A DNA stretch of 64,000 bases. Source: CAIYRG01 sp964446945 (lineage in GTDB: Bacteria > Pseudomonadota > Alphaproteobacteria > Micropepsales > Micropepsaceae). Position numbers and translations under genes: made by a program. The stretch spans positions 248,001-312,000 of the forward strand of contig CAYUQO010000001.1 of the NCBI GenBank assembly GCA_964446945.1, written 5' to 3'. Positions within the stretch are counted from its first letter, which is position 1. Each line of letters opens with the position of its first letter. Positions 17,822 through 26,018 of the stretch are shown in pieces. Under the pieces are notes generated by a model. That model was not told the DNA's origin. It saw only the letters and a list, made by a program, of their open reading frames with translations, and did no database searches.

Positions 17822-18280
17822 CTAATGCTCCGAAACCGGTATGGCGAGAGTCACGCGCTCCTCATTGCCGATGACGCGGGTGATGTGCCCCTTGCCGGTC
17901 AGGTCCTCTGCGAGATCGATGCTGCCGGGGCCGAGTTCGATCTTTGTGCCGTCGATAAGCTCGACCTCACCATGCCCGCTGAGGGTAATGACATATTGCC
18001 GCCGCGGCGCGACATGCCAATCCGCCACCCGCCCGGGAGCAGCGCGGCGAATTTCCGCGCCGGTCACGCCCATCAGCTTGAAAGCGTCCGTGCCGCGCGG
18101 CCCGAACTTGACGTCGATTTCCTCCACATGCGTCTGACCATCAGGCCCGGTGAACAGGCGATGGATTTTGAACGGCTTGTCCGCGTTTGCTGCCGTTGCG
18201 GGATGTGTTCCTTGCGCCGCAAAGATCACTCCGGCCAGGCCCAACAGAGCTGCGCCGGCCATCAATGTGCTTTTCATCAT
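17822..18280 (-). CDS. Exported cupin-domain protein
   Basis: 152 residues. A signal peptide spans about 1-32 (hydrophobic, Ala-rich). The cupin barrel follows: GRVADWHVAPRRQYVITLSG holds the first motif His, then GHGEVELIDG and LGPGSIDLAEDLTGKGHITRV for the second motif. A full four-ligand metal set (HxH, E, H) is only partly present, so it may be a non-catalytic or atypical cupin. The VOC gene lies 29 bases upstream on the same strand, so they are probably co-transcribed. Confidence 0.8.
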   Translation of the reverse strand: MMKSTLMAGAALLGLAGVIFAAQGTHPATAANADKPFKIHRLFTGPDGQTHVEEIDVKFGPRGTDAFKLMGVTGAEIRRAAPGRVADWHVAPRRQYVITLSGHGEVELIDGTKIELGPGSIDLAEDLTGKGHITRVIGNEERVTLAIPVSEH

Positions 18281-18309
18281 GAACTGGTCCTCCCTTTGCC
18301 GCAGAAATA

Positions 18310-18780
18310 TTATCGCTGCGAAATCTGCACGTTAACCCCGTCCGGGTCCTTGACGTGGAAACCGGCATAGTCGCCCTGCAACGGCATCGCGCCGCGCTGG
18401 GTAAAATAGCCTGCAGCCGTTTTGGCATCGAAGCGCGGGACGCCGATCGAAAAATGATCGATGGTTCCGGCGGGCTTGCTATCGTTGAGCGAGACCAGCA
18501 CCTTGGAATTGCCGAGCCGGACGATGTGCTGCGCCTTATCCTCGTTCACCATTCTGAAACCGAACATGTTTTGATAGAACTTCATCGACCGGTCCAGATC
18601 CGCGACGCGGATGCTGACATGATCGATGCTGGCATTCCTGAAATCGATATTTGCCTGCGCGGCTGCGATGGTAGGCGTGCCCGCTCCGGCGGCTAACAAT
18701 GCAAGGCTTTGAACGAGGTTCCGGCGGCTCAATGAGCCCTTCTCAAAACGCGACACAAGACTGGAAATGACCGCTTCCAT
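18310..18780 (-). CDS. Tat-exported VOC-family protein, copy 1
   Basis: 156 residues from ATG at 18780, which follows AAGGAG with good spacing; the frame extends six codons upstream. The N-terminal helix carries LSRRNLVQSLALLAAG, a twin-arginine-type signal ending near AAAQA. Then comes a single VOC domain: IDHVSIRVADLDRSMKFYQ, GTIDHFSIGVPRFD and GFHVKDPDGVNVQIS. His, His and late acidic positions fit the metal-binding pattern of the fold. It is closely similar to the gene at 52185. Exported VOC proteins are uncommon; the substrate is unknown. Confidence 0.85.
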   Translation of the reverse strand: MEAVISSLVSRFEKGSLSRRNLVQSLALLAAGAGTPTIAAAQANIDFRNASIDHVSIRVADLDRSMKFYQNMFGFRMVNEDKAQHIVRLGNSKVLVSLNDSKPAGTIDHFSIGVPRFDAKTAAGYFTQRGAMPLQGDYAGFHVKDPDGVNVQISQR

Positions 18781-18908
18781 GATCGATCTCCTTGCCACGG
18801 CCCGCGGTCAACCCGCGTGGTCCACGCCAATCATAACATTTGCCGAAGCGGACGAGGTTTATTTCCTCGCAGCGACAAACCGGAAATCGTGATTCACCCT
18901 TGAACTAA

Positions 18909-19006
18909 CCTCCACCTTGGGGGATTGGAGCCGTCGCGCGGCAGCGGAGCTGACGCGCAGGCGGAAACGAAATTTGCGCAGCATTTTTTCGGGTGGGGGT
19001 GTGGGC
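18909..19006. repeat. Palindromic repeat (GGAGCCGTCGCGCGGCAGC type)
   Basis: CCTCCACCTTGGGGGATTGGAGCC opens the element, which passes through an AAATTTGCG segment to CGGGTGGGGGTG. The same order of modules occurs at 40335 and 49056. Confidence 0.75.
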
Positions 19007-19035
19007 GATGAGGTTTCCCACCGCATTTCGACCGA

Positions 19036-19950
19036 TCAGAAATCCGGCGTTTTGGCCTGCGGGATCGGATAGAGATTCTGGTGGAATTGGTCGCCGTTGT
19101 TCTCGGAGCACACCGTCTCGAGCATTGGACCGTTCACCTTGAACCAGGTGCGCAGCATGGTGATCGGCGCGTTATAGGCGTCGGGGTCCTCGACGCGCGC
19201 AATCGCTTTCAGCATTCCATCACCGCCGAGCGTAAACCGTTCGATGACATGTTCTTTCGTCGAATGCGGCGTGCGGAAATTGTCGATGAAGCTTAAGTGC
19301 GTGGACAGACCGATGGTGTCCACCACCAGCGTGTTGCCGTTCTCGTAGTGGCCGACGGATTCGCCAAACCATGACGGCTTTACGTTGGCGGAATGCGGCA
19401 CGTTCAACAGCACATGGCGCACCATGTGATCGCGCTGCCAGATCATCCAGACTTCTTTCGGCGTCTGGATGAAATACATTGGCTCGAACGGATAGAGCAG
19501 TTGCCCGGGAACGCCGCCGGGCCAGCAGCGCGACTGGGCGAGAAACGGCACCTGCCGCTTGCCCTTGAGGATTTCGTCATTCGTCGCCTGCACTGCCGCC
19601 GCGGCCCAGGGCTTCAGGATCGGGTCCTTGCTGTTGGCGATCCTGACCGTCGGCTGGCCGGCCTTGATGGCGAAATTCGGGTCCTGGCTTTTGACCGCTT
19701 CGTTTTCCGGATTGTCGACGACCGAATTGTTGATGAAGGGATAGGCCGGATCGTTCGACATCGGCCCATGGCCATAGCCCGGTCCCGGATCCTGCCAATC
19801 CTCGTAATTGGTCTGCCAGCCGAATTTGGCGGAGGCGAGGTTGGGAATGGCGGACGCTTTGGGTTGTTGTGCTGAAGCGCCGGGAACAGCGAGCACGGCG
19901 AGACTGAACGCAACTGCGAACACGCGCATGGGTTTTTCGGGACTGGTCAT
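19036..19950 (-). CDS. Exported PDF-tail family protein, copy 2
   Basis: 304 residues from ATG at 19950; ATG at 19929 is an alternative that starts right at the signal peptide. The open frame extends far upstream, but only through a repeat element. The signal peptide ends near PGASAQ. Shared family segments: MSNDPAYPFINN, CWPGGVPGQ, MYFIQTPKEVWMIWQ, HVLLNVPHS, PSWFGESVGHYENGNTLVVD, FRTPHSTKEHVIERF, CSENNGDQ. It ends AKTPDF, identical to copy 3. The function is unknown; a periplasmic location is likely. Confidence 0.85.
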   Translation of the reverse strand: MTSPEKPMRVFAVAFSLAVLAVPGASAQQPKASAIPNLASAKFGWQTNYEDWQDPGPGYGHGPMSNDPAYPFINNSVVDNPENEAVKSQDPNFAIKAGQPTVRIANSKDPILKPWAAAAVQATNDEILKGKRQVPFLAQSRCWPGGVPGQLLYPFEPMYFIQTPKEVWMIWQRDHMVRHVLLNVPHSANVKPSWFGESVGHYENGNTLVVDTIGLSTHLSFIDNFRTPHSTKEHVIERFTLGGDGMLKAIARVEDPDAYNAPITMLRTWFKVNGPMLETVCSENNGDQFHQNLYPIPQAKTPDF

Positions 19951-20013
19951 GGCAAGGGATTGAGTACCACCGGGAGCGGCAAGGGAACAACCGCGCCAAG
20001 TGTAGCAAGTGTA

Positions 20014-20210
20014 TTCCCCTTCCACCCACGCGGAGCGTGTGGGGGAAGGTGCCCGCAGCCCTGCGAAGCGCGGCGCGCGAAGCAGGGCGAATGGCAGGCG
20101 GAAGGGAGCGCTAGCAGAGCATTCCCCCCCTTTCGTCGCCCGAACCGCGCGAACGCGGGCTGGCGACACTTTCCCCCACGCGTCGCGCTGTAGTGCTCGC
20201 GGGGGGAAAG
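20014..20210. repeat. Composite palindromic repeat (TTCCCCTTCC...GGGGGGAAAG type)
   Basis: Opens with ATTCCCCTTCCACCCACGCG, contains GGAGCGTGTGGGGGAAGG and several CG-rich hairpins, and closes GCTCGCGGGGGGAAAG. It fills most of the 324 bp gap between divergent genes. Confidence 0.75.
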
Positions 20211-20274
20211 AGAAGCATCTCCGCGTGAGGGCTGGAGTATGATGGTGCTGACAAGTCTCCAATCCGAGGTGGGC

Positions 20275-21153
20275 ATGAACAGCTTCCTTAAATGCGTCTG
20301 CATCGGCGCCGCCACGGCGCTGGCGTTCTCCACCACCGCACTGGCGCAATGGTCCATCGGCGCGCCGGGTTCGCGCGAGGCCCCCAAGGGACAGGACCGC
20401 TACGTCTATCTCGTGATGTCCGATCCGCTGCCGGGCCGCGAGTTCGATTTCAACGAGGCGTACCAGAACACGCATATGGGCGATCTGGTGCAGCTTCCGG
20501 GCTGGACCGGTGCGCAGCGCTTCCGTCTGGTGCAGGTCATGCCGCGCACGACGCGGCCGCTGTACCGGCGCGGCTACCTCATCATCTGGGATCAGGAGGG
20601 CGACGATCTCGGCAGAATCCAGAGTGAGTCGCGCGCCGCCATCGCCGGTGGCAAAAGCCGGCTCATTGCCGGATTCGATTACTCCGCCGATGGTCCCGTC
20701 AGCACGACCTATCGCGTGCTCGGCCCGCGTGTGACTCGTCCCGACGGCAGGAAACCGTTCATGCCGGCTGCGGATGACAATAAAACGCCGCGGCCCAATC
20801 GCTATGTGCAGCTCGACTTTGTCGAACCCGCGTCCGGCATCAGCGATGCTGATTTCGACGCCGCACTGTCAGGGGAAATAAATCAGGTGCTGGCTTTGCC
20901 GGGCTGGATGGCGGCGCAGCGCTTTCGTCTCGCGCCCACGCCCGCCACTTCGCCGCCGCCGCGCCTCGCCTTCACCAGATATCTTGTTATCTGGGAGACC
21001 GAAGGCACCACGGCGCAGGCTTTACAGGATGCGCGCGCCGCCGCAGTCAAATCAGGGCAGGTTGCAGCTTTGGCCGCCGATCCGAATACGGCGCAATATA
21101 GCTGGTGGGTGACAATTTCGCCGTTCATCACCAAGGACGACTTCGAGCGGTGA
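20275..21153 (+). CDS. Exported protein with two EthD-like ferredoxin-fold domains
   Basis: 292 residues from ATG at 20275, which follows GAGGTG; an in-frame ATG lies 12 codons upstream. A signal peptide ends near TALAQ. Two similar halves follow. Each starts RYVYLVMSDPLPG or RYVQLDFVEPASG, then has LPGWTGAQRFRL or LPGWMAAQRFRL, then YLIIWDQEGDD or YLVIWETEGTT. This is the EthD/dimeric alpha-beta barrel pattern, here fused as a tandem pair so that one chain could form the barrel. The role is unknown. The export signal is unusual for EthD-like proteins. Confidence 0.8.
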   Translation: MNSFLKCVCIGAATALAFSTTALAQWSIGAPGSREAPKGQDRYVYLVMSDPLPGREFDFNEAYQNTHMGDLVQLPGWTGAQRFRLVQVMPRTTRPLYRRGYLIIWDQEGDDLGRIQSESRAAIAGGKSRLIAGFDYSADGPVSTTYRVLGPRVTRPDGRKPFMPAADDNKTPRPNRYVQLDFVEPASGISDADFDAALSGEINQVLALPGWMAAQRFRLAPTPATSPPPRLAFTRYLVIWETEGTTAQALQDARAAAVKSGQVAALAADPNTAQYSWWVTISPFITKDDFER

Positions 21154-21160
21154 ACATCTG

Positions 21161-21312
21161 TGTCATCCCGGCGAGCCGCAGCGAAGCTGCGGTGAGGGAA
21201 GGGGACGCATCAGGCGCGCGTCCGCGCGCCAATGATTTCTTCGCGCCGCAGACGCGGCGCGGATGGGTTCCCTTACCTCGGATCGCTCCGCGATCCTCGC
21301 CGGGAATGACAC
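21161..21312. repeat. MITE-like palindromic repeat with terminal inverted repeats
   Basis: Begins TGTCATCCCGGCGAG and ends CTCGCCGGGAATGACA, which are inverted copies apart from one extra base. Inside are GCCGCAGC-GAA-GCTGCGG, a CGCGCG-TC-CGCGCG hairpin and the CGCGCCGCAGACGCGGCGCG module. The right half is shared with 43366-43522. Confidence 0.85.
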
Positions 21313-21342
21313 GGATGTTTAAGCGCTGCCGCGGGGGGAAGT

Positions 21343-22257
21343 TCAAAAATCCGGCGTTTTCGCCTGCGGGACCGGCAGCTCCTGATCCGTGAACAGCGGC
21401 TTCGCATTCTCCGCGCAGCTTTCCTCCTGCAGCGGGCCGGCCACACTGCGTCCGGTTGTCGGATCATCCTGAACCGCGAGTGTGTTCTCGGAAATTCCCG
21501 GCTCGAGCCGGTGGAAATGCTGCACTGCATTCCACGGCATCGTGAACGCCCCCGGATCTTCGACATGAAGCTGAACCTCCATGTCCTTTCCGTTATTGAT
21601 CATGCGATAGCGCTCCACGACGTGAAGCTTGTCGCTGTGCGGCATCAGGTAATCGTCCATCACGGTCTTTGTGCTGATGCCGACTGTGTCGACCACCAGC
21701 GTGTCGCCTTCGTAATGGCCGACGGATTCGCCAAACCATGACGGCTTGGGATTCTGCGAATGCGGCACGTCGAGATAGACATGGCGGTATTGATGATCCA
21801 ACTGCCACGTCATCAAAACTTCCTGCCTGGTCTGAACGATATAGATCGGCCGGAAAACGCCGACGATCAGCAGCGCGGGAATGCCGACCGGCCAGCAGCT
21901 TTGCCGCGGCCCAAGACCCGATTTGCCGGAAAAGATCTGCTCATTATGCCGGCGCAGCGCCTCGCGCACCCAGGGCTGCAGGATCGGATTGCTGAGATCG
22001 GCGACCGGAAAAGTCGGCTGCTTTCCGGTCCGGCGATAATCATCATTGCTGATGGTCGGGTGCTTCGGATCGTCCTGCACCGGCCCCGCGCCGGTGGCGG
22101 GTGGTTTGAAACCGCCGGGATCGGCGAGCCAGCTGACGCCCGGATTGGGCGCAAAATCCGGCGGCATTGCCCGATTAGCCGCCACGCTCGCGTGACCGGT
22201 CAGTGCAACGGCAGCGCCAACCCAGCCACACAGAAATCGCGCAACCCCTTGCCGCAT
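21343..22257 (-). CDS. Exported PDF-tail family protein, copy 3
   Basis: 304 residues from ATG at 22257, chosen because it starts the signal peptide (MRQGVARFLCGWVG, cleavage near ASVAA) and follows GAGGAG; the frame extends 56 codons into the phyR leader. Family segments: QDDPKHPTISND, CWPVGIPALLI, IYIVQTRQEVLMTWQ, HVYLDVPHS, PSWFGESVGHYEGDTLVVD, MPHSDKLHVVERY, a CAEN box. It ends AKTPDF. It is divergent from phyR with a 138 bp shared upstream region. The function is unknown. Confidence 0.85.
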   Translation of the reverse strand: MRQGVARFLCGWVGAAVALTGHASVAANRAMPPDFAPNPGVSWLADPGGFKPPATGAGPVQDDPKHPTISNDDYRRTGKQPTFPVADLSNPILQPWVREALRRHNEQIFSGKSGLGPRQSCWPVGIPALLIVGVFRPIYIVQTRQEVLMTWQLDHQYRHVYLDVPHSQNPKPSWFGESVGHYEGDTLVVDTVGISTKTVMDDYLMPHSDKLHVVERYRMINNGKDMEVQLHVEDPGAFTMPWNAVQHFHRLEPGISENTLAVQDDPTTGRSVAGPLQEESCAENAKPLFTDQELPVPQAKTPDF

Positions 22258-22340
22258 CGGGATCTGTTCTCCTCGGGGGCCGGTATAGCTCCAGCGGGTC
22301 CGGTACGGAAAGTCTCTCGCACCGATGTCAGGCGCGTGTT

Positions 22341-22365
22341 GGAACTCTTCGCCCGCGCCCTCGTT
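22341..22365 (+). promoter_or_regulatory. EcfG-type promoter of phyR
   Basis: Exact GGAAC at 22341-22345, 16-base spacer, exact CGTT at 22362-22365. Transcription would start near 22373. GAGGAGGA at about 22378-22385 and the ATG at 22396 follow at correct spacing. This indicates that phyR is under the sigma factor it releases. Confidence 0.85.
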
Positions 22366-22395
22366 AGGCTGCCATCCGAGGAGGAACAAGCACTT

Positions 22396-23235
22396 ATGGC
22401 AGTCACCGATATTCTGGCTCCGCATATTCCCTATCTGCGCCGCTATGCGCGTGCGCTGACCGGAACCCAGGTTCAGGGCGATTTTTATGTTCGCGCGACG
22501 TTAAGCGCGCTGTTGTCGGGGGAGTCCGAACTCACCGGCTATCTCTCGCCGCGCATCGCGCTTTTTCGGCTGTTCCACGAAATCTGGGCCCGCTCCGAAA
22601 AGGCGCGCGGTGACGCCACTCTGAGTGCGAGTGATGGCCCCCGTTTGTCCAGCTTGACCGCAGCTGGACGCCCGGCGCTCTTGCTCGTAGCAATGGAAGG
22701 ATTTTCGATCAGCGAAGCCGGCCATATCCTGCAGGAGCCGCCGGAGGACGTGGATCGCGGGATCGAGGAGGCGCAGGCCGAAATCGAACGCGAGCTCGCC
22801 TCGCGTGTGCTGATCATCGAGGATGAGCCGATCATCGCTCTTGAGCTGGAAAATATCGTCACCGAACTCGGCCACAGGGTGGTGGGCCGGGCAGCCTCCC
22901 GCGAAGAGGCGGTCGCAGTGGCCCACAGCGAACAGCTCGGGCTAATTCTCGCCGATATCAATCTCGGCGCGGGAGGTTCCGGTCTCGATGCGGTCACCGA
23001 CATTCTGCGGAGCTTCTCGGTTCCGGTGATTTTCGTGACCGCCTATCCGGAGCATCTGCTCACCGGCGAACGTCCCGAGCCGACTTACCTGGTCACCAAG
23101 CCATTCTTGCCGGTGACGCTGCAGGCCACCATCGGGCAGGCGCTGTTCCATCATGCGATGCGCCGCGACACGGCAGCCGACAAATCGCAGCGCGCCGTGC
23201 AGGCCGGCAATATCGGCGCCATGGCGACCGGGTAA
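22396..23235 (+). CDS. phyR: PhyR-type general stress response regulator
   Basis: 279 residues from ATG at 22396 with a strong ribosome site; the open frame upstream only covers the divergent gene. The N-terminal half (about 1-130) is a sigma-like domain beginning APHIPYLRRYARALTG, the hallmark of PhyR. The C-terminal receiver starts VLIIEDEPIIALE with Asp187 (ADINL) as phospho-acceptor, Thr215 and Lys235. When phosphorylated, PhyR binds the anti-sigma factor NepR and frees EcfG. No nepR, ecfG or HWE kinase gene is in this window, so this is an orphan copy or the cluster is split. A 40-residue Arg/Ala tail follows the receiver. Confidence 0.92.
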   Translation: MAVTDILAPHIPYLRRYARALTGTQVQGDFYVRATLSALLSGESELTGYLSPRIALFRLFHEIWARSEKARGDATLSASDGPRLSSLTAAGRPALLLVAMEGFSISEAGHILQEPPEDVDRGIEEAQAEIERELASRVLIIEDEPIIALELENIVTELGHRVVGRAASREEAVAVAHSEQLGLILADINLGAGGSGLDAVTDILRSFSVPVIFVTAYPEHLLTGERPEPTYLVTKPFLPVTLQATIGQALFHHAMRRDTAADKSQRAVQAGNIGAMATG

Positions 23236-23314
23236 CCGGCCGCCCAGGGAGCGACGCACTGCGCTGCATCCGTGGCGCGGTTTCTGCGTTTTCTCTCTCT
23301 GGTCCGGAGTGGAA

Positions 23315-23902
23315 ATGGAAATGCAGCACGTCTCCGATATAGCCCATGATCAAAGTCACAGCCCGCGAGATCCGCGCGGGCAGAAGCGCAAACGGCACAA
23401 TGGCTCTGCACATTCGCCCAAAGCCCATCTGATCCATCGGATGCATGGCCGGGCGCGCTTTCGCATCCGCGAACACCGCAATGACCAGGGCTATTTCGAC
23501 TCGCTTGCCGATCATATACGCCGCGTGCCGGGCGTCCGCGACGTCGAGACCAACGCCACCACCGGCAGCGTGCTCGTCCAGCATGACGGTGGACTCGATG
23601 AACTTGTCGAAGCCATGATGGGCGAATCCGGACTTGGCAAATTGGTCGAGTTCGTTTTGCAGTCGCCTCCGGTCGCCAATCGTCTCCGTACGGAGATCAT
23701 AGCCATGGATAATGCGGTGCAGCGATTCTCCGGTGGAAATGTCGATCTCAAGACAACCGCGTCATTCGGCCTGCTGGGACTTGCGGGCGCGCAGCTTTTC
23801 CTTGGCCTGCAAATCGCCGGCGCAGTGTCGCTCACCTGGTATGCCGCCGAACTGATCCGGCGCAGCAGCAATGGCGAGCCCGCCGGCGCACCGCCGGATT
23901 AA
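23315..23902 (+). CDS. HMA2-like protein with C-terminal membrane segment
   Basis: 195 residues from ATG at 23315 (ATG at 23321 is also possible). A basic, His-rich leader (about 1-45) is followed by a ferredoxin-like HMA-type domain, RMHGRARFRIREHR...VPGVRDVETNATTGSVLVQHD, without the metal-binding CxxC, as in the HMA2 family. A hydrophobic hairpin follows at about 145-185 (GLLGLAGAQLFLGLQIAGAV). It starts 79 bases after phyR, so it may be read through from the stress promoter. It is possibly a cytoplasmic-membrane accessory of a transport ATPase; no P-type ATPase gene is nearby. Confidence 0.75.
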   Translation: MEMQHVSDIAHDQSHSPRDPRGQKRKRHNGSAHSPKAHLIHRMHGRARFRIREHRNDQGYFDSLADHIRRVPGVRDVETNATTGSVLVQHDGGLDELVEAMMGESGLGKLVEFVLQSPPVANRLRTEIIAMDNAVQRFSGGNVDLKTTASFGLLGLAGAQLFLGLQIAGAVSLTWYAAELIRRSSNGEPAGAPPD

Positions 23903-24022
23903 CCCCGGCGCGCTCGGCCGGCCGGCGCTACTTGCCAGAAAAATCAGCCCAATCTAATGAACAAGGGGATGCAACGCCGCGCGATTCGCGGCAAATTGCT
24001 TCACAGCAATGAGGGGCGCTCC

Positions 24023-24946
24023 ATGGCAACACCCGAACCGATGACCACCAGTCCCGCAGCGGCACCGAACGGTCAGGCCGCGCCGCGTGAACCGGGCATT
24101 GCCCGTCTGGAAGAAGCGATCGCCGCCTATCAGGAGGCGCTGAAGGAATATACCCGTCAGCAGACGCCGCTCGATTGGGCCGCTGCGCAGCACAACCTTG
24201 GCAATGCGCTCCTCGCGCTCGGCGCGCGTGAAACCGGGCCGGAGCATCTCGAGCAGGCGGTCGCCGCGTATCGCGCGGCACTCCTTGAGCGCACCAGGGA
24301 GAAAGCGCCGCTGGACTGGGCCGCAACCCAGCACGGCCTCGGCGCGGCACTGAAACTGCTCGGTTCGCGTGAGCAGGGATCCGCCCGTCTGCAGGAATCT
24401 ATCGCCGCCTATCGCGAGGCTCTCAAAGAGCGGACGCGCGAAGCCGCCCCGATGGACTGGGCCGCGACCCAACACAATCTCGGCGTGGCGCTGCAGACCC
24501 TCGGCGTGCGCGAAACCGGCAGCACAAGGCTGCATGAAGCGATTGCCGCCTACACCGAAGCGCTGAAGGAATATACCCGTGAACGCGCGGCTCTCACATG
24601 GGCGGCGACCGAGCACAATCTCGCGTCGGCGCTGCACGCGCTCGGCCTGCGCGAATCCGACACCGCATCGCTCGAACAGGCGGTCGCCGCCTATCGCGAG
24701 GCGCTGAAGGAGCGCACGCGCGAGCGCACTCCGATGGAATGGGCAGTGACGCAGAACAGTCTCGGCGCAGCGCTGCAGGCCATCGGCGTCCGCGAAACCG
24801 GAACCAGGCATCTGGAAGAAGCCATTGCCGCCTATCGCGAGGCGCTGAAGGAGCGTACCCGCGAACGTGCGCCGCTCGACTGGGCAGCGACGCAAAACAA
24901 TCTCGGCGCCGCACTCAAGACCCTCGCGGAGAGAGAATCTCCATAA
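24023..24946 (+). CDS. Tetratricopeptide-like repeat protein
   Basis: 307 residues from ATG at 24023, which follows GAGGGG; an earlier ATG at 23957 lacks a ribosome site. After a Pro/Ala-rich leader it consists of six near-identical repeats of about 47 residues, each with an AAYREALKERTRE helix, then a P(L/M)DWAATQHNLGxAL helix and a LGxRETG turn. This is the extended TPR type seen in bacterial NB-ARC or signalling proteins, but no other domain is attached. There is no signal peptide. It is probably a protein-protein scaffold. The DNA repeats are close enough to invite recombination. Confidence 0.85.
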   Translation: MATPEPMTTSPAAAPNGQAAPREPGIARLEEAIAAYQEALKEYTRQQTPLDWAAAQHNLGNALLALGARETGPEHLEQAVAAYRAALLERTREKAPLDWAATQHGLGAALKLLGSREQGSARLQESIAAYREALKERTREAAPMDWAATQHNLGVALQTLGVRETGSTRLHEAIAAYTEALKEYTRERAALTWAATEHNLASALHALGLRESDTASLEQAVAAYREALKERTRERTPMEWAVTQNSLGAALQAIGVRETGTRHLEEAIAAYREALKERTRERAPLDWAATQNNLGAALKTLAERESP

Positions 24947-24953
24947 AAACCGG

Positions 24954-25085
24954 TGTCATCCCCGGCGAGCGTTGCGCAGCAACGCGAGGGAAGGCCAGGC
25001 GCGCCTTGCGCGCCCTACTTTTTGATTCTGCCGCGGCGCAAAGCGCCGCGTGCAGGCATCCGCGCCGCGTCTAAGGCGCGAAGAG
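24954..25085. repeat. Mosaic palindromic repeat (TGTCATCCCCGGCGAG type)
   Basis: Contains GCGTTGCG-CA-GCAACGC, GGCGCGCC-TTG-CGCGCC and GCCGCGGCGC-AAA-GCGCCGCGTGC modules. The last also occurs at 42033 and 53339 with different loop bases. Confidence 0.8.
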
Positions 25086-25109
25086 ATGATTTAACCACGG
25101 AGCCGTTGC

Positions 25110-25835
25110 GTGAGTGCACTCAAATCCGCGATCGACGAATTGGTGATCGCAAATCGTATCGTTGCGGCAGAAAAAGTCTGCGATGCCTTCGGGCACGTCA
25201 GCGTGCGGCATCCGGAAAATCCCGGGCGTTTCCTGCTGTCGCGCGGCAGGGCTCCGGAACTGGTCGAAGCCAGCGACATCATGGAATTCACCCTGGAGGG
25301 CGCGACCGCATCCGGCAACGGCAAGCCCTATCTCGAACGCTTCATTCACGGGGCAATTTACGAATCGCGGCCGGATGTGCAGGCTGTCGTCCACAGCCAC
25401 AGTTACAGCGTGGTGCCGTTCAGCGTGATCGGCGAAAGGCTGCGGCCCATTATGCATGTCTGCGCCACCATCGGCGCGGATGTTCCGGTGTGGGATCCGC
25501 AGGTGAATTTCGGCGATACCGATTTGCTGGTGTCGGATATGCATCAGGGGCGCGATCTGGCGAAGGCGCTGGGCGCGCGCACTTCCATCCTGATGCGCGG
25601 GCATGGTTCAACTGTCGCCGGCGCCAGTTTGCGCGAAGCCGTCTATGCCGCCGTCATGCTCGAGATCAACGCCAATCTGCAACTGAAAGCGCAGGCTTTC
25701 GGGCCAGTCACTTTCCTGACGCCGGGCGAGATCGATAAAATCCGTGCACGTCAGAATAAAGGCAGGCCCGGCGAAGGTTTCGACCGGGCCTGGCAATACT
25801 GGCTCCGCCACGCGGGTTTTAAAACCGACGAATAA
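25110..25835 (+). CDS. Class II aldolase-type decarboxylase (HCOMODA/PhtC-like)
   Basis: 241 residues from GTG at 25110. It has DAFGHVSVRHPENPGRFLLS, RAPELVEASDIMEF, YLERFIHGAIYESRPDVQAV and VHSHSYSVVPFSV. The HSHS pair plus a later His (MRGHGSTV) are the zinc ligands of the class II aldolase fold. The pattern matches aromatic-pathway decarboxylases of this superfamily, such as the HCOMODA decarboxylase of p-cumate degradation and the 3,4-dihydroxyphthalate decarboxylase PhtC, better than sugar-phosphate aldolases. Its place next to the Rieske and transporter genes supports a role in ring-acid breakdown. The exact substrate is not known. Confidence 0.85.
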   Translation: MSALKSAIDELVIANRIVAAEKVCDAFGHVSVRHPENPGRFLLSRGRAPELVEASDIMEFTLEGATASGNGKPYLERFIHGAIYESRPDVQAVVHSHSYSVVPFSVIGERLRPIMHVCATIGADVPVWDPQVNFGDTDLLVSDMHQGRDLAKALGARTSILMRGHGSTVAGASLREAVYAAVMLEINANLQLKAQAFGPVTFLTPGEIDKIRARQNKGRPGEGFDRAWQYWLRHAGFKTDE

Positions 25836-25862
25836 CGCTGCCAACAGGAAGCGCAACTAAAT

Positions 25863-25994
25863 ATTTCGCCTCCCCTTGAGGGGAGGCACGCACTTTGCAG
25901 TTCGCAAAGGGCGGGTGGGGGGACGCCTTCGCGATTACCCCCACCCGAAATTTGCTCCGCAAATTTCGACCTCCCCACAAGGTGGAGGTGAAAT
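25863..25994. repeat. MITE-like palindromic repeat with terminal inverted repeats
   Basis: Begins ATTTCGCCTCCCCTTGAG and ends GGTGGAGGTGAAAT. Inside it has ACTTTGCAG-TT-CGCAAAG and AAATTTGCT-CC-GCAAATTT, with CGGGTGGGGG and its complement as inner arms. It lies between convergent genes. Confidence 0.8.
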
Positions 25995-26018
25995 TTGGGT
26001 TCAACGCAAATCAGCGCG

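Noticed and set aside
23954..24895. 313-codon minus-strand frame over the TPR gene
   Set aside because: A shadow of the repeats; the plus-strand TPR pattern is unmistakable.
24023..24946. Regular 140-bp DNA repeats that could suggest a CRISPR or satellite array
   Set aside because: They are in-frame coding repeats of a TPR protein, with no spacers.
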